Source of the DNA: DATKYV01 sp035528275
Lineage (GTDB): Bacteria > Acidobacteriota > Terriglobia > UBA7540
Assembly (NCBI GenBank): GCA_035528275.1
Contig: DATKYV010000388.1
Location: forward strand, 1-15,058
Length of the DNA stretch: 15,058 nucleotides
Direction of reading: 5' to 3'
The notes under the pieces are model-generated. The model saw only the letters and a program-made list of their open reading frames with translations, ran no database searches and was not told where the DNA came from. Position 1 is the stretch's first letter. Every line of letters starts with the position of its first letter. Made by a program: the position numbers and the translations under genes. Of this stretch, positions 1 through 7,359 are shown in pieces.

Positions 1-28
1 CGCCGCTACAGCAATTTGACCCACTACC
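1..28 (-). mobile_element. Family A palindromic element, end fragment cut by window edge
   Basis: Read on the minus strand, this begins GGTAGTGGG and ends CTGTAGCGGCG. This matches the left end of the complete family A element at 1180-1212 (GGTAGTGGG, then a short variable stretch, then CTGTAGCGGCG), with a small deletion and a few substitutions between. The rest of the copy would lie beyond the left edge. It sits next to the family B terminus at 53-74, so the two may be nested. Assignment rests on the two conserved blocks only. Confidence 0.6.
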
Positions 29-52
29 GCAGTGCGGCCTAAAGCATAGCCT

Positions 53-74
53 CAATAAGTTGGAACGGCACTAG
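53..74. mobile_element. Family B element terminus at the exporter stop codon
   Basis: These 22 bases are identical to 7160-7181, the right end of the complete family B element, and include the terminal repeat GTTGGAACGGCACTA at 59-73 and the bounding CTAG at 71-74. The partner end is not in the window. The first three bases of the terminus on the minus strand (73 to 71) are the TAG stop codon of the DMT exporter. Just inside, bases 34-45 (GCGGCCTAAAGC) are also found at 1283-1294 in family A, so the interior is a mosaic. Confidence 0.75.
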
Positions 75-1033
75 CCGTCCTGCTTTTCCGCGCCCGAAGC
101 ACTTCGGGCTCGCTGGCGCTCCTCATAAACCGTTACCAGCAAGGTGCTGGCAAGTACCAGGATGCCCCCCGCCACCATGAACTTTGTCAGGCGCTCGCCG
201 AGCACAATCGCCGCAATCACCACCCCGAAAAACGGAATCAGGTAATTCGACAAACCCGCCTGCGTGGCATCCAGCCGCGAGAGCACGTTGAGAAAAATCA
301 CCATGGAAAGAAAGTATTGAAAGAGCGCGAGCACGGCGAGACCGAACCATACCACGCCGCTGAAGCGAGGAAGGTTTGCGAATCCTTGCGGCTCCACGTA
401 GAGGGTGATGGGCAGTAGAAAGGCAAAGACGGCGTAGTAGCTGTAAAGCAAGACGCGCAGAGGAGAGTACCGTCTCAGGAGCTTTTTGCTGTAGGCGTTG
501 TAGAAGGCGCTCCCGTTGACGCTCAGAAAGATCATCAAGTTGCCGAGCAGATACTTCCCGCTTGCAAAATTCAACTCCTTCCAGTCAATCCCCGAGCATT
601 CGAGTACTCCGGCGATGGCCAGCGCGAAGCTGATCCAACGAACCCGCGACATACGCTCGCCCAAAAAGAAATACGCCATCACCGCAGTGGAGATGGGAAG
701 GGCCAAGGCCAGCAGCGCGGCGTTCGACGCCAGGGACAATCGAACTCCCCAGGTAATGAAGAGTTGCGCCACAACCTGGCCGAACACGCCGATCAAAATG
801 AATTCCATAATATCGCGCCGGGGAATCCGCCGGGTTCCTTCGGCAGGGTCGCCGCGCCGCTCGTGTCGGACGATGGGGATGAGAAGCAGCGTGGCCAGCG
901 TCATGGGGAAGAAGGTTGCAAAGACCGGGCCCATCTGCGCCTGGACGAGCCGTACCATCACAAACTGGCTGGCCCAGATCAGGTTGCAGACCAGAAGAAG
1001 CGCCCAATCGCGAACCCGTGAACGGGCGATCAC
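71..1033 (-). CDS. EamA/DMT-superfamily membrane transporter
   Basis: The 320-residue product is rich in hydrophobic helices and has the two-part layout of EamA (drug/metabolite transporter) proteins: repeat one at about residues 10-145 and repeat two at about 160-305, roughly ten membrane spans in all. Family members are inner-membrane exporters or importers of small metabolites; the substrate cannot be read from sequence. Residues such as NLIWASQFV near the N-terminus and GERLTKFMVAGGILVLAS near the end are typical of the family. The start is GTG at 1033 with a GGAGG at 1043-1047, nine bases upstream, which favours this start. The stop codon TAG (71-73) coincides with the end of a family B palindromic element. 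A basic tail of about 15 residues follows the last span. No partner gene lies on this strand. Confidence 0.88.
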   Translation of the reverse strand: MIARSRVRDWALLLVCNLIWASQFVMVRLVQAQMGPVFATFFPMTLATLLLIPIVRHERRGDPAEGTRRIPRRDIMEFILIGVFGQVVAQLFITWGVRLSLASNAALLALALPISTAVMAYFFLGERMSRVRWISFALAIAGVLECSGIDWKELNFASGKYLLGNLMIFLSVNGSAFYNAYSKKLLRRYSPLRVLLYSYYAVFAFLLPITLYVEPQGFANLPRFSGVVWFGLAVLALFQYFLSMVIFLNVLSRLDATQAGLSNYLIPFFGVVIAAIVLGERLTKFMVAGGILVLASTLLVTVYEERQRARSASGAEKQDG

Positions 1034-1171
1034 GCTCGATTTCCTCCAGGATTTCAGGGCTTGCCGAATCCAGTTCGCCCCGTGTTGAGAGAGGAGGTAC
1101 TAAGCCAGATTGGTGACGCTAAGTCAAGACGAGGGCCATCTCGCCAAGCTGCCGTCATTCACCGGCCAGCA

Positions 1172-1330
1172 GCACCGGGGGTAGTGGGCCATTTTGGATT
1201 TCTGTAGCGGCGGGTTAATCCCGTCCGTCAGTTGACGGACGGCATGACGCCGCTTGTAGAGGCGAGTTCATCTCGCCACTTGGCGGCCTAAAGCCGCCTC
1301 TACATCAAAATGGCCCACCACCGCACCGGG
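1172..1330. repeat. 8-bp direct repeats GCACCGGG flanking the family A element
   Basis: GCACCGGG occurs at 1172-1179 and again at 1323-1330, exactly abutting the two ends of the inverted-repeat element at 1180-1322. Perfect direct repeats touching both termini are the usual signature of a target-site duplication made by a transposase. Eight bases by chance at exactly these two places is unlikely, though the high GC content raises the chance a little. Confidence 0.8.
1180..1322. mobile_element. Family A MITE-like element, 143 bp
   Basis: The ends are inverted repeats of 17 bp with one mismatch: GGTAGTGGGCCATTTTG at 1180-1196 and its near complement at 1306-1322. The interior is a nest of hairpins. 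There is a perfect 10-bp stem with a 2-base loop at 1221-1242 (CCGTCCGTCA/TGACGGACGG), an outer TGTAGAGGCG (1255-1264)/CGCCTCTACA (1295-1304) stem, and within that GGCGA/TCGCC and GGCGGC/GCCGCC stems. It encodes no protein, so it would be non-autonomous. Flanking 8-bp duplications support transposition. Its transposase family is not identifiable here; 8-bp duplications occur in several IS families, for example ISL3 and IS66. Confidence 0.8.
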
Positions 1331-1337
1331 TATTCAC

Positions 1338-1366
1338 TTGACTTCCGCGGTCACGCATCGTAGTAA
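1338..1366 (+). promoter_or_regulatory. Candidate sigma70 promoter for the hydrolase pair
   Basis: TTGACT at 1338-1343, a 17-base spacer, and TAGTAA at 1361-1366 give a good -35 and a weak -10 match. It lies just outside the family A element and about 44 bases before the hydrolase ATG. If real, the element inserted only a few bases upstream of the -35 box. Confidence 0.4.
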
Positions 1367-1409
1367 CCGATTGAGAGTTCGAACACGCGCAGACTTCGGG
1401 AGTTGAATC

Positions 1410-2474
1410 ATGGGTTTCCCGCCACGACGAGAATTCTTCAAACACGCCGCCGGGCTTCTGGCCGCTGCGGCGAGCTGGCCTCTCATCGGAGGTCGAGCCT
1501 CCGATTTACCCGGCACGGAAGACCGGGATTTCTCTGCTTTTCAGGAGAAGCGCCGCAAGGAGCTTTGGGGGCTCCTGGGCGATTTGCCCTGGCAGCACAA
1601 ACCGGGTCCGCCAAAGCTGGTCAAGAGAGAAAAGCACGACGGGTACACCCTGGAGCGCCTGGTTCTCGATCTCAACGGCGCTGAACCCGTGCCGGCGCTG
1701 CTGCTCATTCCGGAGAAGCGGCAGACACCCGCGCCGGGTTTGCTCTTCATTCACTGGCACGGCGGAATGTATGACCTGGGAAAGGAACAACTCCTGGTTG
1801 GCGACGATGCCCAGGCGGCTTATGCTCCTGTCTGCGCGGAGAAAGGTCTGGTGACGCTTGCCATCGATAGCTGGTGCTTTGGCGAGCGCAAGCACGCCCA
1901 GAACGGCGGCACCGGCGAACAGGACGCCTTCAAGCTGATGCTCTGGCGAGGACAGGTCCTCTGGGGCATGATGATGTTCGATGAATTCCGCGCCCTCGAT
2001 TACCTGGCTCACCGTCCCGAGGTTGATCCGCAGCGTCTCAGCGCCTTCGGCATGTCGATGGGATCAACGAAAGCCTGGTGGCTGGCGGCGCTCGATACGC
2101 GGGTCCGCCTTTGCATGGATGTCTGCTGCCTCACCGACTTCGACGAACTGATCAAAACCGACTTTCTCCGCGGCCACGGCATCTACTACTACGTGCCCAG
2201 CTTGCTGAAGCATTTCTCGACCGCGCAAATCAACGAGCTGATCGTTCCCCGGCCCCGCTTGAGCGTCAACGGGCGGCGAGATCCGCTGACTCCGCCGGCG
2301 GGCGTGGAGCGCGTACGCGACTATCTCCTCCCCCTCTACCGCAAATACGGCAAAGAGGAGGATTGCCGGATTGAACTCTTTGACTGCGAGCACGTCGAGA
2401 CGCCGGAAATGCGGAAACTCATCCTCGAGTGGATGGACAAATATCTGGTCGAGAAACGCCACGGGGAGGTTTGA
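1410..2474 (+). CDS. Tat-exported alpha/beta hydrolase, dienelactone hydrolase/acetyl xylan esterase-like
   Basis: The 354-residue protein begins with a twin-arginine signal: RREFFK at residues 6-11 followed by the hydrophobic stretch AAGLLAAAAS, so it probably folds in the cytoplasm and is exported. The mature part is an alpha/beta hydrolase. It has the HWHGG strand-loop at 115-119 (oxyanion region), the nucleophile elbow GMSMG with Ser216, a likely acid Asp291 in NGRRDPLTPP, and His328 in the late CEHVE motif. The large-lid layout resembles acetyl xylan esterase and dienelactone hydrolase relatives; the substrate is not determined, and an ester or carbohydrate-ester role is inference. The ATG at 1410 has GGGAG at 1398-1402 seven bases upstream. 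The stop lies four bases before the next gene, indicating an operon with the SnoaL-like gene. Confidence 0.85.
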   Translation: MGFPPRREFFKHAAGLLAAAASWPLIGGRASDLPGTEDRDFSAFQEKRRKELWGLLGDLPWQHKPGPPKLVKREKHDGYTLERLVLDLNGAEPVPALLLIPEKRQTPAPGLLFIHWHGGMYDLGKEQLLVGDDAQAAYAPVCAEKGLVTLAIDSWCFGERKHAQNGGTGEQDAFKLMLWRGQVLWGMMMFDEFRALDYLAHRPEVDPQRLSAFGMSMGSTKAWWLAALDTRVRLCMDVCCLTDFDELIKTDFLRGHGIYYYVPSLLKHFSTAQINELIVPRPRLSVNGRRDPLTPPAGVERVRDYLLPLYRKYGKEEDCRIELFDCEHVETPEMRKLILEWMDKYLVEKRHGEV

Positions 2475-2478
2475 CTTT

Positions 2479-2979
2479 ATGCGTAAGCGACGGGTGCGAG
2501 TGATTGGCGCTTTGACAGCCGGCGGGCTCTCACTCTTTGTTGCCGCCCGGGAATGGAATTCCCGAGCCTTGGCGGCGGTGGACGAGCGCGAGGTCCTGAT
2601 GCAGGCGGACAGGGATTTCGATAGGGCCACGGCGGAAACCGGGGTGGAAGGTTGGGTTTCCTACTTCGCCGAGGACGGGCAGATGTTCCCTGCCGGCGCG
2701 GAGATTGTCAGCGGCCGGCAGGCGATTCGCGAGGCGATGGCCCCGGCGTTCGGCAATCCGGAATTCTCGCTGCGCTGGAAGCCGCTCGGCGCCGACGTCT
2801 CCCGCGCCGGCGACCTCGGCTACACCTACGGAACATACGTCGCCAGAGGGCCGGGCCCCCAGGGCGAGCCGGCGGAGCGCCACGGCAAGTATGTGAGCAT
2901 CTGGAAGAAGCAGGCCGACGGTTCCTGGAAAATCGTCGTGGACATCGGAAACTCCAGCCCACAGCCTTCCACCCCGTAG
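2479..2979 (+). CDS. Exported SnoaL-like/DUF4440 protein
   Basis: The product has 166 residues when started at ATG 2479. I prefer this over the in-frame upstream start at 2371 because GGGGAGGT at 2463-2470 sits eight bases before it and because the upstream extension would overlap the hydrolase and give a low-complexity Ser/Arg stretch. It opens with a basic n-region (MRKRRVR), then a hydrophobic run and an ALAA site near residue 33, consistent with a Sec-type signal peptide. The rest fits the NTF2-like cone of DUF4440/SnoaL proteins: an early helix (REVLMQADRDFDRA), YFAEDGQMFP, GRQAIREAM, and a final VSIWKKQADGSWKIVVDIGN strand pair. Such proteins bind or act on small hydrophobic ligands; no specific reaction can be named. 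It probably shares a transcript with the hydrolase. Confidence 0.82.
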   Translation: MRKRRVRVIGALTAGGLSLFVAAREWNSRALAAVDEREVLMQADRDFDRATAETGVEGWVSYFAEDGQMFPAGAEIVSGRQAIREAMAPAFGNPEFSLRWKPLGADVSRAGDLGYTYGTYVARGPGPQGEPAERHGKYVSIWKKQADGSWKIVVDIGNSSPQPSTP

Positions 2980-3057
2980 CCTGACCGGCGAACACGCGTG
3001 GCCCACCACAGGTAGGGTTACTGTGGCTGAAAAACCCAGAATCTTGTGGTTTTTGCC

Positions 3058-3086
3058 TTTACAACCCCCCCTTTTCGTGCTACTTT
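3058..3086 (+). promoter_or_regulatory. Weak candidate promoter for smc
   Basis: TTTACA at 3058-3063, a 17-base spacer and TACTTT at 3081-3086 are the best -35/-10 pair I could find upstream of smc. The -10 matches poorly and the resulting leader would be about 230 bases. Treat it as a guess. Confidence 0.25.
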
Positions 3087-3312
3087 TTCCCCGAAGTTTA
3101 GGGGATTCTCGCGCCAGTCTTGCCTTTTGCGCCACGCTGGATGACCGGGTCGATACCAAGGGGGTGCGGGCGGCTTCGTCGTTCTCCTCAGCCTCGGAGA
3201 ATTTGTACGACACGCTTCCCCGCTGCGTTGCCCGCCCTTCTGGACAACCCGGACAGAGGTTTGGCATCAGATTCTCAACTAATCGGAACCCGCCGGACCC
3301 GGGGGACTGGTT

Positions 3313-3320
3313 AGGAGGAG
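3313..3320 (+). promoter_or_regulatory. Strong ribosome binding site fixing the TTG start of smc
   Basis: AGGAGGAG ends six bases before TTG at 3327. The next residues, FKLKKVEMLGFKSFAD, match the true N-terminus of SMC proteins, so the unusual TTG start is well supported. Confidence 0.85.
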
Positions 3321-3326
3321 ACTAAA

Positions 3327-6300
3327 TTGTTCAAGCTGAAGAAAGTCGAAATGCTCGGTTTCAAATCCTTCGCTGACCGCACGCGCCTGGAATTCGCCGA
3401 CGGCATCGTCGCCGTCGTGGGACCGAACGGTTGCGGCAAGTCAAACCTATCGGACGCCATCAGTTGGGTTCTGGGCGAGCAGAGCGCGCGGTCGCTGCGC
3501 GGCGAGCGCATGGCGGATGTCATTTTCAACGGCACCAGCGCGCGTCCGGCCACCAGCATGGGGGAAGTGAATTTGACGCTCGTGGACCCCGAATCCATTG
3601 ACGCCGACGGCGGCGGCACTGAAGAATCCCCGCAGGAGAACGTTTTGGAGGCAGCTCCGGCCGAAGGCACGACCGCGACCGAGGGTTCGAACGGAAATGG
3701 CGCCGCGGATGCCGCCCATCGTCCTCACCTCAAGCATCGGGCCGGCGAGATCACCGTGACACGCCGCCTTTTCCGCTCGGGCGAGAGCGAATACCTGATT
3801 AACGAGGAGATCTGCCGGCTCCGCGACATCCAGGACCTCTTCATGGGCACCGGCCTGGGGCCGGAATCTTACGCCATCATCGAGCAAGGACGCATCGGGC
3901 AGATCCTGAGCTCCAAGCCTTCCGACCGGCGGCTGATCATCGAGGAAGCCGCGGGAGTTTCGAAGTTCAAGACGCGCAAGCGCCTGGCCGAGGCGAAACT
4001 GGAATCGTCGCGTCAAAACCTTTCCCGCATTACCGACATCCTGGAAGAAGTCACCAAGCAGGTGAACTCGCTGAAGCGCCAGGCGTCAAAGGCACGGCGC
4101 TATCGCGAGCTGCACGACGAGCTGCGCGGCCGGCTCAAGACCGTCCTGACCTCCCGACTGAGGATTCTGGATTCCGAGTGTCGGCGGCTGCGGGACGAGC
4201 TGGCTTCCGCCCAGACGTTCGTCGCCGAAGCCGCGCAACGGCTCGACGAGCTGGAGCGCGAGCAGAAGGCGGCGGTCTCCCGTCACGAGGAGATGGAAAC
4301 CCGGCTGACCGACCTGCGCAACGCCATGGCCCAGCGCGACCTCGAGCACGAGCGCCTGCTTTCTCGCATCGAGCAGATGCGGCAGCAGATCGCCACCCTC
4401 GAAACGCGCACCGCGGAGGCGGTTGCGGAAAGCGACCAGATCACCACCCACCTTGCTTCGCTGGAGCAGGAATCCGCCGAAGCCGTACGCCAGCGAGACC
4501 AACTTCGTGAGGAGCTGGCCACGGCGGAGGAGACGCTGCGGAAGACGTTAGCCCGGCAGGAAGAACTCAGCGCCGAACTCTCTGAGGCCGAGAACGCGAT
4601 TGAAACGCGCCGCCAGGAATTGTTGGAAGCCGTGAGCCAGGCGGCTGAGCTGCGGAATCAGCTCGTCCAGGCGGAAGAAACGGGCCTCGCCTTGGACCGC
4701 CAGACCTCGCGGCTGGGCACCGAAAGATCCGGCGTAGAACAGGAGCACGCGAAGCTGACCGCCGAGCTTGAGGCATTCGGGTCGGAGCAGATGCGCGACC
4801 AGAGTTCGCTGGCGGAGCTCGCCGGATCGTTCTCCGAAAAGACGACGGCGCTGGATACAGCGCGGTTCGAAGAGGCCGCTCGCCGGTCGGAAGTCGAAAG
4901 CTTGCGCCAGGAATTGTCCCGAGTGGGGGCGCGCCGTCAAGCCGTTGAAGAGTCGCTGGCGCGTCACGCCTACTCCACTGAGACGGTCCGGCATTTGCTC
5001 TCCACGGACATTCCTGTGAATGGTCACCGTTTTCACCCCCTGGGCCTGCTCGCCGATTTCGTAGAGGTGACCCCGGGGTACGAGGAACTCGTGGAGGAGT
5101 TTCTGAAAGGTGAACTCGACTGCGTGGTCGTGGAGCACCATGAGGAAGCTCGGTCGGGAATCTCGCTTCTCAGGAGCGAAGGAACGGGCCGCTCGACGTT
5201 CTTCGTCACGCGCGCATTTACCAACGGGCACTCGAACGGCCACGCGGACGGCGAGATTCGCCGCACTCCGGGAGTGCTGGCCGCGGTCCGCGATCTTGTC
5301 CGGTTCGAAGAGCGCCTGGGACTGAACGGAGACGTCGCGCTGCCCGTCTTGGCCAACGCCTACGTGGTCGACAACGCCTCAACGGCGGAGCGCATGGTCG
5401 CGGCTTATCCCCAGGGTCATTTTCTGACCGCGACGGGAGAGCACTACCACCACCGCTTGGTTTCCGGCGGCAGAGGGCAGAGCGCCGGACCGCTGGCCCT
5501 CCGCCGCGATTTTCGGGACTTGGAAAGGCGAACCGGCGATCTCGAGAGCACCCTCCGCTCTGTCGAGGCGGCGATGGCCGAGGTGGTTGCCCGGGTGGCT
5601 CGCCTGGAGGAAGAGGTGCGCGGGTTGGCTGGTGCGAAACTCGAGGCCGAGAAGAAGGCCGTCCTCGCCAACGAGAAGCTGCGGCAGGCGCGCGACGGGC
5701 ACGAACGCGCCGCTGAACGGCTTCGTATCCTGCGCGAAGAGTCGTCCGCCCTGGAGAGCGAACGCGCCGGCGTCCTTAGCCGTCAGGCCGCTCTCCGCAC
5801 TCAACTCGAGGCAGTAGTCGCCGAGAGAGTCCAGCGCGAGGCAGAGCTCGCCGCGATGATCCGGAAAGTCCGCGAATTGCGCGTCTCGCTCGATCAACTG
5901 GGCCAGGAACTTGTCGAGGCCCGGGCACAATCGAGCACCCTTGAGGAGCGGAATCACTCCATCGAAGCGGAATGCGCCCGCCTGGTAGCCCGCCGGGAGG
6001 AGCTTGGCGCGCGGCTCTCGCGTCTCGAGGAACAGCGCCGCGCCTGGGTCGAGGAGCAGCAGCAGCTCGCCCTGCAAGGCGAGGCAAGCCGGACGCACCT
6101 GGAGGAGCTCGAGGCCGAGCAGCAAGCCGCACGAGAGGAGTTGGTCGGTCTTGAAGAGGAGGTGCGCGCCGTGCGCGCCCGGCGCGATGAGCTCAGCCTG
6201 CTGATCGATACGGTCCGTCCGGAACTTGACGCCTTGCGCGAGAAACGCTCCGAGGCGGAAGTTTCACTGGCTCGCGTCGAGTCCGACCACGCGCACCACG

Positions 6301-7067
6301 TGACCCAATGCCGGGAGGATTTGAGCGCCGAACCTGATGCCCTGCTGGCTGGACTGGACCCCGAGCAGGCTTTGGAGGGCGAGGCACTCGTCACGGCCGA
6401 GGAGCAGATCCGCGAATTGAAGAAGCGCATCGAGAATCTCGGCCCCGTGAACATGATGGCTCTCGAGGAATTGCAGGAAGCCGAAGAACGCTTCACTTTC
6501 CTCGAGACCCAGCGCCAGGACCTGCTGGCTTCGATTCAGGATACGGCGCAAGCCATTCGCGAGATTGACGAGGTGTCACGCCGCCAGTTCCTGGAAGCGT
6601 TCAAGACCATCAACGCCAACTTCGCGGAGTCGTTCCGCACGCTGTTCGGGGGAGGCGTGGGCGAAATGCGCATCACCGATGAGTCCGATCCCGACAGCGG
6701 AATCGACATCGCCGCCCAGCCGCCCGGAAAACGGCTGCAGAACGTGCTGCTCCTCTCCGGCGGGGAGAAGGCGCTCGCCGCCCTGGCGCTTCTTATCGCT
6801 TTGTTCCGCTATACGCCCAGCCCGTTTTGCATCCTCGACGAGGTGGACGCGCCGCTCGACGAGTCGAACATCGACCGCTTTACCCGCATGATTCAGCACA
6901 TGAGCCGCCACACGCAGTTCATCCTCATCACGCACAACAAGCGGACGATGGAAATCGCCCAGGTCCTCTACGGCGTGACCATGCAGGAGCCGGGGATCTC
7001 CAAGCTGGTCTCCGTTCGCTTTGACGAAGACGTGCCCGAGCCGGTCGCCGAGGCCGTCCCGGCCTAG
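3327..7067 (+). CDS. smc: Chromosome segregation ATPase SMC
   Basis: The 1246-residue protein is a full-length bacterial SMC, the core of the SMC-ScpAB condensin that organises and separates chromosomes. The N-terminal head has Walker A GPNGCGKSN at 32-40 and the conserved SGESEYLIN and LFMGTGLGPESYAIIEQGRI blocks. Two long Glu/Arg/Ala-rich coiled coils (about 215-560 and 730-1060) flank a hinge at about 560-725. The C-terminal head has the signature LLSGGEKALAALALL near 1142-1156 and Walker B with CILDEVDAPLDE near 1168-1179. It is somewhat longer than the usual 1150-1200 residues. Two insertions account for some of this: a Gly/Glu/Ala-rich stretch of about 45 residues in the head (about 90-137) and an Asn-Gly-His-rich stretch in the hinge. 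The start is TTG. The TAG stop is also the first three bases of a family B element. No scpA or scpB is present nearby. Confidence 0.97.
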   Translation: MFKLKKVEMLGFKSFADRTRLEFADGIVAVVGPNGCGKSNLSDAISWVLGEQSARSLRGERMADVIFNGTSARPATSMGEVNLTLVDPESIDADGGGTEESPQENVLEAAPAEGTTATEGSNGNGAADAAHRPHLKHRAGEITVTRRLFRSGESEYLINEEICRLRDIQDLFMGTGLGPESYAIIEQGRIGQILSSKPSDRRLIIEEAAGVSKFKTRKRLAEAKLESSRQNLSRITDILEEVTKQVNSLKRQASKARRYRELHDELRGRLKTVLTSRLRILDSECRRLRDELASAQTFVAEAAQRLDELEREQKAAVSRHEEMETRLTDLRNAMAQRDLEHERLLSRIEQMRQQIATLETRTAEAVAESDQITTHLASLEQESAEAVRQRDQLREELATAEETLRKTLARQEELSAELSEAENAIETRRQELLEAVSQAAELRNQLVQAEETGLALDRQTSRLGTERSGVEQEHAKLTAELEAFGSEQMRDQSSLAELAGSFSEKTTALDTARFEEAARRSEVESLRQELSRVGARRQAVEESLARHAYSTETVRHLLSTDIPVNGHRFHPLGLLADFVEVTPGYEELVEEFLKGELDCVVVEHHEEARSGISLLRSEGTGRSTFFVTRAFTNGHSNGHADGEIRRTPGVLAAVRDLVRFEERLGLNGDVALPVLANAYVVDNASTAERMVAAYPQGHFLTATGEHYHHRLVSGGRGQSAGPLALRRDFRDLERRTGDLESTLRSVEAAMAEVVARVARLEEEVRGLAGAKLEAEKKAVLANEKLRQARDGHERAAERLRILREESSALESERAGVLSRQAALRTQLEAVVAERVQREAELAAMIRKVRELRVSLDQLGQELVEARAQSSTLEERNHSIEAECARLVARREELGARLSRLEEQRRAWVEEQQQLALQGEASRTHLEELEAEQQAAREELVGLEEEVRAVRARRDELSLLIDTVRPELDALREKRSEAEVSLARVESDHAHHVTQCREDLSAEPDALLAGLDPEQALEGEALVTAEEQIRELKKRIENLGPVNMMALEELQEAEERFTFLETQRQDLLASIQDTAQAIREIDEVSRRQFLEAFKTINANFAESFRTLFGGGVGEMRITDESDPDSGIDIAAQPPGKRLQNVLLLSGGEKALAALALLIALFRYTPSPFCILDEVDAPLDESNIDRFTRMIQHMSRHTQFILITHNKRTMEIAQVLYGVTMQEPGISKLVSVRFDEDVPEPVAEAVPA

Positions 7068-7180
7068 TGCCGTTCCAACCCGTCAGCTGACGGACGGCTA
7101 CTCGCCCTGAGCCTCACGGTAGCGGCCGTGGCGAAGAAGATGAGCGTGACGTATTGGCCCAATAAGTTGGAACGGCACTA
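7065..7180. mobile_element. Family B MITE-like element, 116 bp, bounded by CTAG
   Basis: TAGTGCCGTTCCAAC at 7065-7079 is perfectly complementary to GTTGGAACGGCACTA at 7166-7180. With the outer bases, both ends read CTAG (7064-7067 and 7178-7181). The interior has a perfect 14-bp palindrome CCGTCAGCTGACGG at 7080-7093, a CACGG/CCGTG hairpin, and ATTGG-C-CCAAT at 7153-7163. There is no coding capacity. IS630/Tc1-type elements insert at TA, and IS630 itself is known to prefer CTAG with TA duplicated. On that reading the element proper begins with GTGCC and CTA/TAG are the flanks. This attribution is inference. The left end supplies the smc stop codon. Confidence 0.8.
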
Positions 7181-7359
7181 GAAGAGTTTTTCCGAATTCC
7201 CCTTCCACAGATTCGGGCCGGGGAGGAATCCCAAAGCGATTCCCCGGGTGCAGAGTGTCCCATCGAAGCATTTTTCTTGACCCCCGCAACAAACTCAATC
7301 CTTGGTCTTGCTCCATCACCTTCGCATTCGTTTCGCCGGATTCGCCTGCGCTTTTTCCG

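Larger units (their letters stand above)
2980..3326 (+). other. Gene-free 347-bp region upstream of smc
   Basis: No convincing coding sequence is present. It holds TGGCCCACCAC at 2999-3009, identical to 1311-1321 in the end of family A and possibly a remnant, and a small hairpin CCACAG (3006-3011)/CTGTGG (3021-3026) with no T tract. There are also pyrimidine-rich runs at 3060-3100, the candidate smc promoter at 3058-3086, and the strong smc ribosome binding site at its right end. Confidence 0.6.

Noticed and set aside
2371..2478. Upstream start for the SnoaL-like gene, adding 36 residues
   Set aside because: It overlaps the hydrolase by 104 bases, the extra residues are Ser/Arg low-complexity, and ATG 2479 has a good ribosome binding site and begins a signal peptide.
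2999..3009. A third family A copy upstream of smc
   Set aside because: Only 11 bases (TGGCCCACCAC) match the element end, with no partner terminus or duplication nearby; possibly chance.
3006..3026. Intrinsic terminator after the SnoaL-like gene
   Set aside because: The CCACAG/CTGTGG stem is only 6 bp with a 9-base loop, and no T tract follows.
5379..6125. Long minus-strand open frame of 248 codons inside smc
   Set aside because: It is an antisense shadow of the high-GC, Glu/Leu/Ala-rich coiled coil; smc on the plus strand is certain, and the antisense translation has no recognisable domain.
7181..7359. Purine riboswitch or attenuator before purC
   Set aside because: The only notable pairing is a weak GGAATC/GATTCC hairpin at 7225-7243, and the good purC promoter lies downstream of it, so it would not be in the purC leader.
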